NCBI GenBank assembly: GCA_037974665.1
Contig: CM075765.1
Span: forward strand, 62,855,747 to 62,919,746
Source of the DNA: Ehretia macrophylla
Taxonomy: Eukaryota > Streptophyta > Magnoliopsida > Boraginales > Ehretiaceae
Length of the DNA stretch: 64,000 nucleotides
Reading direction: 5' to 3'
In this document: one piece after another, positions 54,953-64,000 of the stretch
Layout: each line of letters begins with the position of its first letter
Numbering within the stretch: position 1 is the stretch's first letter
Position numbers and translations under genes: made by a program
Notes under the pieces: model-generated
Told to the model about the DNA's origin: nothing
The model's database searches: none
What the model saw: only the letters and a program-made list of their open reading frames with translations

Positions 54953-57530
54953 TTAATATAATTAGTAATCTTGGGATCTTTTTTTTCTTTTTCCGGTAAG
55001 AAGGAGACTAAGTTATACAACTATATATTAATATATCTTGGAGATGTCACTCACTCTCTCTCTCTCTTTACAGGACATCGCACGTGTGCCGGGACAAGCT
55101 ACATAGAGGTGCTATCAAAAACATAATGGAGGTCGAAATTTACTAGCCAATCAATACATTTGTTAACTTCCCGATAAATGTGGAAACTTGAAAGCCCAAA
55201 TTCTCCTGAAAAATCTTCTTATACTACTCAATGGGGGACATAATCTTGGAATCTCTATGCAAGAGCAACATCACGTTTAAAGTTCTTATTAAGATAAAAG
55301 GTTCATGAGCAGATTCAAGTCGCCATCTCATTTTGACGATTCGTTTTATGTTCATTACTATACCCTGAAGGGATTATCCCATTTGGGGACCAAAAATAAA
55401 TATCAAGGAAACGTAATATTAAAAGTCCAAACGGCTGCAAACAACTGGATGATCAATTACAAAAATTAGTTGAAGAGTTTATCCAAGAAATTTTAGAAAA
55501 TATCTGCCCCTCTAATATGGAATAATACCGTCTAATTTGTTAACGTGTCATCTTTATAAGATATCATTATATTTTTACTATCTAATACGATAATCCACTC
55601 CTTCAATCCATCTTAAAATCTATTTTCGTCTTTGTTGAACCTTGGAAAATACGTTTGACATTTTCCTAAGGCGAAATTGCATATTCATATTTCGTCTTTT
55701 GCATTCCTCTTTTCAGAAAAAAAAAATGTTAAGAAATCCTTGAAATTGGGAGAGAATTACTTTTCTTCTCTTTCTTTTTCTGTTTTGTAAATGGAGATAA
55801 GGAATTTGACCACTTTAGCAAGCACAATCCAATACATACAAGGAAGAGCTCTCAGATTAATAGAGTAAAGATTCTCTCATAATATTATAACATTATAAAC
55901 AAGATTCAACAATTGTGAAATGACCAGGTGTTATTTGTATTTCTCGAAAACCCCTGCCTGCATCACCATTCAATATTTCTTAGCCCACTATTGGGCAAAA
56001 CACTTGGGCGCTAGGTCCAATGTGAGTTGGATCACTTAGCCACGCTTCATAATTGAAAAAACAAGCACCGTAGAAATACATGCTGCTCAGCCAAAGAAAG
56101 ATGATGGAGAGTTGACCGAAATGGGCACTAAATACTTTTCAAGATATATCCTCCAAATCACTGGTATGGCTATCGAAATTGTGAGCATCAGCATGTAGAT
56201 TCCAGATCCACGTGGTAGTATCAAGTCCTTTAGCTATTGTTTTTGATAAATGACCCGATCTGACTCATTATTCGAAAGAAATTTTTACGGGATCTCTATC
56301 TACTAAAATTTTTACTTCTAGTTTTAGGGAACGAATAATCATTGATTCCTCGTCTTTCCAGACAACACAGTCAAAGAGACCCGCTAATAGTCAAATAATT
56401 AGTGAACTTCAGGGATAAATTTCTATAATTAGTTTGTTATCTAATTTATTGTAACTGTATCAAGAATTGACAATTATTAAATTTTGTACATAACATTATA
56501 TTGTCTTATTTATAATATCGTATCATTATGAACAGATTCACTTCCGTAATAATAGAAGTAGGGACTAGATTGTACTTCGATCGAGTCCACTTAAATGCTG
56601 GTCTACCAAATTCAACTGTGCAGACTGTGGCAGCCCAACTCTCTCATAACTGCTGGAGAGGGTATTTATTTTGTTTTGACATTTCAACTTTGATTGGTCA
56701 ATAACATCACCACGTCAACGCTGGGGATTTATTGTGCTAAAAACTATTGGAGGTGTATCAAACCGCTCAACTTCCAACTACTTTTGATCATGATTATCAT
56801 GTTTATCTATACTATACACATTATCTAAACCATTTCGAATTGATTGTGCTATCTCTATCATTTTGAAAATACAATATTCAACTCGTCAGGTAAAAATTTG
56901 AGATCCGTTTTGGCAGAAAACGTTTAAAATATTTCCCTAAATGAGGAAACAAATTAATTCGCCGTTTGATTTCCGGTCAGATTGTATTTCGTCTGTCGCT
57001 GGAGTTGCAGCTGCCGACATCATCTATGACATGTACTTAGAATTGGTTTAGTGGGGTTGCTATTCAATCAATCCGAGCTGACATCAGTTTTCTCACGTAA
57101 AGTAGGCCTTACACATATATGAAACTTACATTCTTTCTCACAGATTGATATTAGTTCAAACTGATAGAAGAGTTTCTCAGAAAGATATAAATTTCCATAG
57201 TTTGATACCTTTAGGATCAATTTACATGATCTCTAAATTACAAGAAAAATGGCATCTTCAAAGGAATTTTTATTGGCCAAATCATATTTTCAGGCTCCTG
57301 CCCTTGTGTCGTTAATAGTGGTGTAGTATTTAAATCATCTTATCATAATTGCAACTAAAAAAAATGAGAGATTATAAGACCCTTATAATTTTATAATGTT
57401 AACCGTTATGAAGGATTCAAGTCCTATCCCCGGAAAAAAGTTAACTTGTAGTGATTTCAATGGTTTTTGAGCGTATAATGCTTGACCATCTCACTATCTT
57501 GTCTCGTAGTGTAGACTGAAAGAGAATGAA
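54953..57530. other. Intergenic spacer, no gene recognised
   Basis: AT-rich with only short frames. A (CT)n stretch lies at ~55048-55069. No transposon border could be set. Confidence 0.4.
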
Positions 57531-57634
57531 AATACATAAAAACTTTGAGATGGAAATAGAAAACTTCGGTGTCTTTCAAATAAATACATAAAAACTTTAA
57601 GATAGAAATAGAAAACTTCAGTGTCTTTCAAATT
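57531..57634. repeat. Two tandem ~52 bp units
   Basis: AATACATAAAAACTTTRAGA … CTTCRGTGTCTTTCAAAT occurs twice in a row with few differences. Confidence 0.8.
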
Positions 57635-57639
57635 GATAG

Positions 57640-59134
57640 TCAATTCTATTTCACATGGGTGCAGTTAACAATTGAATACGATTTTGACTACAATCTATAA
57701 ATGTTGCATTAGATGAAACTAAATCGAATAGTGACAAATCTCCAGGTGCAGTTGGGTGTTAGGTTCCCCCGCCTATAGAGGCATTGTTAAATGTCTCTAT
57801 CTGTCAATCTCAATCTTGACTTCAGACGGTGCAAGACCTTTCACACATTCACACTCAGAAATAACAATGACAACACAGTAACACAAACCCAGAATTTCCA
57901 ATTCTAATGTTGTACATCCCAAACTTTGTAGCAGCAACACAAGCCTGACAATAGAGTCAATTCTTGCCAACAACAAAAACGAACCTCGCCGAGTAGCTTT
58001 ATATGTCATCTCTTTCTATCATCGAGACAAAGAGAAAGCGTACAGGAAAATTTACCATTTCCTAAGCAAAATTAACACCAACAGATGATAAAACCATTCA
58101 TATACTCCATTACATATGAGTTGCTCTAGGACAGTGGAGAACAGATCTTCCCACTAATGGAACAGTTCAAATCATTTTGTTACCAAGAAGAGACCTAACT
58201 TTTCCATTTCTCTTCGGGAAAGATATGCATCAGATATATGATTTGGGCGAGTCGTAGGGACTAAGGGTTGCAAAATAGGGGAAGCATATCAAAGGGAACT
58301 TATAATCTAACTACAAGAGGAGACCTACTGAACAAAATTTCGCAGCACTTCCTTTTAATTTCTAGGGAAGTATATCACAACCTAGAGAAGAGTATTGAGG
58401 CTTTGATCACAGTTGCACTGCTCCTTGCTGAAGCTGAGAGATATCGTCTTATGTAACTGCTAAATCAGTAACTAGTTGCGGGGCAGCACTAATCAAACTG
58501 TTAGTACAATACAAGTCTCTGATATCTCAAGAAAGCTGTTCATTTCTGTACTTTACAGAGTTAACATATGCCTTAGTCGCACTTGCTTACTCTCCACACT
58601 TTCAGGTGACCAGGAAGCAGGATTACTGGCTCTAGGTTCCACCAAATGCAACCTGAAATGCTGAAGACTAGAAAGACTGACAATTCTGAACCCAATTCAT
58701 GCCCAGTCACGTATGATGTATATACTGCTACTGCCATCCAACGAAAACTCAGAAAGCTTCATTTCAGTTTTCATAATAAGATAACTCTAGAACACTGAAA
58801 ATTGAGATTGATGCATTTTGGGGAGAATAGGCAATCAGGATAAAGGAACCCGTTCATACGAACCTTACATCAATATTTTTTTTTTTCAGTTTGACAAGTA
58901 ACATACACCTCCGTGGGCGATCCATTCTCAGGTTTGCCTTTTTGATTCAGCCATGCAGATTCTAAAAAAAGGTTCGAGAGCTAGAAGACAAAATGGGTAG
59001 GGGAAAAGGTATGATGAGATCTTGATTTCAATCTGTTCAACAGGTGCACTGCAAGTGTGCATTGCCTCTTCCAAAATCAACATGTCCTCTCACAACAAAA
59101 CAGAATTACAAATGATATAACTGACTCCCACAAA
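57640..59134. other. Region 3' of the ALG6 gene
   Basis: Less AT-rich than most spacers, with frames of 60-70 codons on both strands (57797-58009, 58268-58456, 58476-58664) but no recognisable protein. Some of it may be ALG6 3' UTR. The polyadenylation site cannot be placed. Confidence 0.35.
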
Positions 59135-62100
59135 TCAGATGTGTTTCTTAACCTTATCCTTGTCAATAGAGAGCTTCATCAAGGTCCATTGCTTTGTGTT
59201 TGAGTATACAGAAATGAATATGAACTGTGAGAAGCAAAAAACCATAATTATGGCTTCAAATAGGAAAGGATACTTCCTTGGAGGAGCGACTGTCAAGTAA
59301 ATAATGTGAAGAGTAAGAGAGCAGACAATTAGAAATGATTTCAAAATGACCAAAACACCAGGAGTCTTCCATGTATCTCGTCTTCCACCAGGCGCATAAA
59401 AAATGAGGCTGAAGAGACCATATAAAGCAATATATGGCAGAATCAATTTGTCTCGACTCAGAAGAGGGAACATTGAAAGCAAAGCAGAATTTGTTAACCA
59501 CCAGAAGATTAAAGGCTCTTCCAGGGCCAAGAAGCTTGCAGGCAGCAGTGGTAGCAGGATAGATTTCTCATGTACTGCAAGTGTTACCTCCCAAGTAAAT
59601 AAATCATGATTCAAGATTATTTACATAAAAAAGTGGGGAAAAAAGACAAATACAGATTAGAAGCAGGTCTCATTTACCTTGAAATGAAAACAAGTAGAAT
59701 GAGAAACCACTACTTAGCAGCCCATAGAGGAATGTCTCTTTGGTTGGTGCCCGTATTAACTGAATCATTGAAGGAAGACATGTAGAAACAGTTGCAGCGA
59801 GACTGAGAAGCCTCAATGATTCAGTGGTGAACCATCTCTTCCACTTCACAAGAACTGATGTGGTGCACCAAAAGTTTGCCACATAATCTTCATAGATACC
59901 CCTCTCAAAGGGAGCTAGACGTGAAAGAACCTGCACAGATCATCAAAAGAATAAACAAATCACTTAAAATCTCAATTAATTGGCTTTAAAGTTCCTACTA
60001 TTGTCCATAATGGCATTAACGTGCAAAAAAGCTATCCAGGGTAATTTATATTCTCACAAGAGGTCCAGGCCCTCCAAGGGCCAAATCCCATCCCCCTCCC
60101 TTATCAAAGGAATAATTATCACAAGCAAAAGAAAGGGAAAATCAAAATGACTGAACACTGCTAGCAGGAGAATTGTAGAAGATCCCAGTGAAACATGTAG
60201 GATTGCCATAAGTAGCACCACTGGAGGCCACCCTAAAATCAGGTGAATGTAAAACACCTTGAGGCATATATTTGTGCTTTTAAATTTCATTGAACTAATG
60301 TTTCGTGGCCTAAAAATAGGAAGTGGCAATTCTTTCCAAGAAACAAAGCACAATGTGGAAAGGAAGCAAAAAGAGTATTAACAGCATTTACCAATAAAAA
60401 TAACAATAAGTTATATAAAGCCAAAGAAAAGGAACATGGAAACTAAAGCCATAGATATTTACCTCTAGAAAGGCTTGGGTGGAATAAAGATATGGCCACC
60501 AAACAAGAGCAAAGGTTCCTATTACCACTAAACCCAGCTTCACAACCTCAAGAAGTGGATACCGGCGCTTTAAGCATTTACCAAAAAGATAGCCAAAAAA
60601 TGCAGGGGCAAAGTATGCACTCATCTGCAGAGAGCCAACCAATGATCAAGAATCAAGATATGCTTTATGAGTATTAAAAATAGCACCACAAAAGAATAAA
60701 TTGGAACAAGAAACTTTTGACAGAGACAAAGATACCGAGGTGACTTGTTGTAGGTTGCATGCATCATATTTTTCTCAAACCATGGAGCTGGTCTAACAAG
60801 CAACAAAGTCTTCTACAGGATCCATGCATGTCATTCTTCTTAATCACGAATTCAGTGTTTTCTTGCTTCAATTTTTTAAGGTGAGTAGTATCCATTATAA
60901 GGACTATGTAACTTGGATTTGCCCGGATATTAATATATGAATTTACTTTCCTTCCAGAAACAAAAGAAAGAGACTTTGATTATCACTAAATACCATCAAA
61001 ACCACCAGTATCTAATTAGCATATGAATTGTAAATATTGCTTCTCACAATAAAATAAATGAAATGATTGTTAAATAGGAAAATTAGATGAGTTCATTTCT
61101 CAAGCTACAACCAAAATAATTTTTTTTTTTTTTTAAAAAAAAAAGAAAGGAAAAAAAGAAAAATTATGAAAATCCATTTCCTGCCCATCACTGCTCTAGC
61201 AACTCGATCAACATATAATTCTGCAAGAATGTATTGAGGTTGCATTTAAATGGTTATTAACCGTGTACACAATTTGCTGACAATGGATGGAACGTAGGCC
61301 TTATCATGAACATTCAATTATGATGATCTATTAATTTCTTATTGAAATTGATTATTAATCGTGTATGGAATTTGCAGATAACGGACGGAATGTAAGCATT
61401 ATTGTGAACATTCAATCACGATTATCTATTAAGTTTACATATAAATGACTGATTATTAATCATGTATGCAATTTGAAGACAATGGATAGGATGCCAAATG
61501 AAAACAAGCCCGAGGTTTAACACCGTAGATCTACTTCATCCCAAGGTGAGAAAGCACACCTGCTTATGGTTGAGAGCAAGACAGTACAAGATGGAACCAA
61601 TGAGGTCTCTATCAGAAAGAATGGTGGCCACAGCAGCAACAGTCAAGCCCAAGCTAATACAATTGTACTACAAACACAAACGAACCAAAAGAAACATCAA
61701 GCAAACTTCATTAAAACCACAAAACCTTCCTCTATAAACAAGGCAGTAGAACACGCAACAGACCTGAAAATGTCCATGATCAATCAATATAAGACACGGG
61801 CTCAACAAGATCATCGCAATGTGCCGCGCTATATCACTCTTGTTCCTAAATCCTTTACCAGAATAATACGCGACAATAAAATACAACACTGCAGGAAAGA
61901 ATATCACCGCATCGGACAACAAAACCGTCCACCTCATCAACAACTTTCTGCATAAACATCACGAGCACTATCAAAATTAATCAAATTGTTCTAGTGGGAA
62001 TTTCATCGAACAGATGGCGTATACCACATACCCGATATAGGACTCATAACCACGAGAAGAATAGAGGGTAACCGATTGGGGATCGAAGAATCTGAGTATA

Positions 62101-62438
62101 TGAGCATGGAATAAGCTCTGGTAAGCAGTGAGAGGTGGGTAATCAAGACCCCAGTAAGTGAGATCATTAACGGTGCTGTTACGGTACCATTGTTTGATAG
62201 GGAGATTGATTGTGATCTCCATCCAATGTCGCTGTGCCTCATAGTCGCCGTACTTTGGTGGGGTGTTGGCGCCTGAGTAGCGGTGGATAGATACGCAGAC
62301 GCGGACCAAGAATGCGAAGAGGCTTATGATGATAAATGAAGAAGTTGTGCCTCTCTCCACCAGCCACCACCAGATGTTGGTGGCATCAGGGTCGTTGGTT
62401 GGCTCCTTTTGCGCCTTGCTCTTCTTCTTCTTCTCCAT
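59135..62438 (-). CDS. ALG6: ALG6, dolichyl-P-Glc:Man9GlcNAc2-PP-dolichol alpha-1,3-glucosyltransferase
   Basis: Six exons on the minus strand: 62438-62032, 61947-61764, 61667-61560, 60624-60463, 59930-59678 and 59574-59135 (1554 nt, 517 aa), all GT-AG. ALG6 (family GT57) adds the first glucose to the lipid-linked oligosaccharide in the ER lumen before N-glycan transfer. It is a multi-pass membrane protein: the first membrane span is ~33-52, followed by the luminal loop GDYEAQRHWMEI (64-75; Asp65 aligns with the acidic catalytic residue of the family) and LTYWGLDYPPLTAYQS (93-108). Later exons carry IDHGHFQ | YNCISLGLTV, NHKQ | MSAYFAPAFF and SRLAPFERGIYEDYVANFWC, all typical of ALG6 rather than ALG8. 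The end KKHI is a KKxx-type ER retrieval signal. The lysine-rich start (MEKKKKSK) is cytosolic. No break is visible. Length is close to Arabidopsis ALG6. Confidence 0.94.
61254..61496. repeat. Decayed ~100 bp tandem repeat in ALG6 intron 3
   Basis: Two and a half copies start at ~61254, 61352 and 61453, each with TTATTAAYCRTGTA, AATTTG, ACAATGGATGG-like and (in the first two) GAACATTCAAT. Copies are roughly 75-80% alike. Confidence 0.7.
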
Positions 62439-63665
62439 TTTTTTTTTTGTTTGTTTTGGAAAGCAAATGAAGCTATTAGGAAAGTATCAATAGGGTAAAG
62501 TTTTTCTTTTTTGCTGGTTTGGTTTAGTGGTATATAAATTTAGAGCTAATGGGGTAAATCTTTAAAAAATGATGGTTTTATTAGAGATTTGAATTAAAAT
62601 AGTGATTTAAATTTTTAAAAATAGTAAATTTTTCTGAATAGTTTCAACTATTAGCGATACTCTAACACGTATATATGTAACAAGTTACGATTTCGAGATA
62701 CGATTTTAGATCTCCTTTAAATTTTTTTTTGTGCAAATGGTGTCTATTGTTTTACTAACATTTTAAATTTATCTATTCATTTAAAATTAGTTTATTTTGT
62801 CTTTATTTTTTTCTAATTATTATTTAAAAAATAATAAAAAATAAATTGACTAATTCTGAACAATAAAAATAAATTTAATTTTTTTAAAAAAATAATATAA
62901 ATTAAATTTATTAATTTTGAATAATAAAGACAAATTTAAATTTTGAAAAAATAATAAGGATTGTTTATGCAATTTTTTCTTTTTCTTTTCTTGATTCAAA
63001 GAAATAGGGTAAAGTGAAAAAAAAAGTGTTTCTTCTAGAAGTGTAATAATCTGATAAAATATGAATTATACATGCAACAACAATTGTCTCGTGCAAATTA
63101 CAAAATACAAGAAAATAATCACAATTTATAAATTAGTAAATTATAAGTTATCATGTTACTATCATAATATCCTAAAAAATACATGCTACCAAATATAAGA
63201 GTTATTGAATTTCTTATTTACTACAAAATACATGGAAAAGTAATCGCATTTTATAAATTGTATGAGTTTTTAAGTTATTATGCTATTACATGATTTATTA
63301 TGAAGTTCCAATATTTTGTTACGATTTATAATAGAATTATTCTAGACACCAATATAACATGCTTTAATTTTAAATAGCCACCCAATATAGAATAAATACA
63401 TGGATTTGAAAACTAGCTTATGGTGTTAGAAAAAGAAGTAATTGTTAGTTGAATGTGTGAGAGAGGATTTATCCCTTGTCATTCTTTTGTTATGAATATT
63501 ATTTATTAAAAATGTAAACAAAATGGTAGTTACTATATATGTGGATCAGTAGGAGGTACTGTATATGGTTATATTTAGTGGAGTTTTGTCTGGGTGAATA
63601 CTACTACGTTTGTAAATATCAATTACTGTGTGGATCAGTAAATAACAATATTGACTGCTTTTGTC
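62439..63665. other. Upstream side of the ALG6 gene and spacer
   Basis: A T-rich (minus: A-rich) leader precedes the ATG. No clear TATA box is visible, as is common for housekeeping genes. The rest is very AT-rich spacer. Confidence 0.4.
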
Positions 63666-63674
63666 CAAAAAAAG

Positions 63675-64000
63675 AGTAAACGATTTAATATTACATGTAT
63701 TTTGTCAAAAATGTACAATATTCTTTATGTTTTAAAACGTAGATTACCTCCTATATTTTATAAAAATAACTGAATATCATGTGTCTTAAAACGTAACTGA
63801 TTAATTTATGTATTTTAAAAATATAATTAAATACCCCTATATCAAATAATTTTATATTTAAAATTATCTTTTTCTTTTATTTCCTTCTCCAATTCAAACA
63901 AAAATTCATAAAATCATTTCATTTTCTTTCCATTATTATTATTTTATAATTAAAACAAGGTACAATCCAAAACGGGGTTATGGTTCAGAACAGCTTATCT
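63675..64000. mobile_element. Possible left end of another MULE-type element, cut by the window edge
   Basis: GAGTAAACGATTTAATATTA and the following TACAATATTCTTTATGTTTT / CTTAAAACGTAA pattern resemble the left arm of the element at 39892-41170. The right end lies outside the window, so no TSD can be tested. Confidence 0.4.

Noticed and set aside
60054-60353. 99-codon hydrophobic frame on the minus strand
   Set aside because: It lies in an ALG6 intron (between 60463 and 59930) and has no family similarity.
26674-62438. A metabolic gene cluster (P450 + KCS + glycosyltransferase)
   Set aside because: The genes belong to cytokinin synthesis, fatty acid elongation and ER N-glycosylation, which share no pathway, and the P450/ALG6 pairing seems to be inherited gene order.

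Overview
The window is AT-rich nuclear DNA from a flowering plant, most likely a core eudicot. The evidence is five plant-type genes, GT-AG introns, long spacers full of decayed transposons, and plant SINE and LINE families. The sequence alone does not settle the order or species.

Genes from left to right. (1) The last ~113 codons of a class II LOB-domain transcription factor resembling LBD41 (+, positions 2-343, cut by the window edge). (2) A seven-coding-exon gene for a five-KH-domain RNA-binding protein of the HEN4/At4g18375-like group (+, 7166-12821, 671 aa), with a probable non-coding first exon near 4390-4524 and a 2.5 kb leader intron. (3) A five-exon cytochrome P450 of the CYP735A cytokinin trans-hydroxylase subfamily (-, 28901-26674, 521 aa). 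(4) An intronless 3-ketoacyl-CoA synthase for very-long-chain fatty acid elongation (-, 43974-42484, 496 aa). (5) A six-exon ALG6 dolichyl-P-glucose glucosyltransferase of ER N-glycosylation (-, 62438-59135, 517 aa). The four complete genes look intact. They belong to separate pathways and do not form a metabolic cluster. From memory, CYP735A1 (At5g38450) and ALG6 (At5g38460) are also neighbours in Arabidopsis, so the right half probably preserves an old gene order, with a KCS gene and repeats between them here.

The spacers (344-4390, 13.3-26.6 kb, 29.1-42.2 kb, 44.1-57.7 kb, 62.5-64 kb) hold no convincing genes. They hold many small mobile elements whose borders can often be set from terminal inverted repeats (TIRs) and target-site duplications (TSDs): MULE-like elements with 9-10 bp TSDs (949-1460, 39892-41170, 51385-52669); PIF/Harbinger-like elements with TTA TSDs (1749-2052, 32264-33143); hAT-like elements with 8 bp TSDs (3998-4176, 16293-16467, 16930-17154, 18705-19627); a two-member long-TIR family (30473-31226, 46396-47454); tRNA-derived SINEs (15974-16206, 25029-25231, 46102-46281); and two 5'-truncated copies of one L1-type LINE (23526-25018 on +, 36251-36457 on -).

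The most notable structures are: a LINE inserted into the left edge of an older SINE, with the order readable from a 16 bp and a 10 bp duplication; four 14-21 bp insertions made of little more than a poly(A) tail but flanked by 14-18 bp duplications; and a 299 bp GT/GGT-rich block with a poly(A)-like end bounded by a perfect 14 bp direct repeat. I found no CRISPR array, rRNA gene, convincing tRNA gene or unfamiliar multi-gene system.
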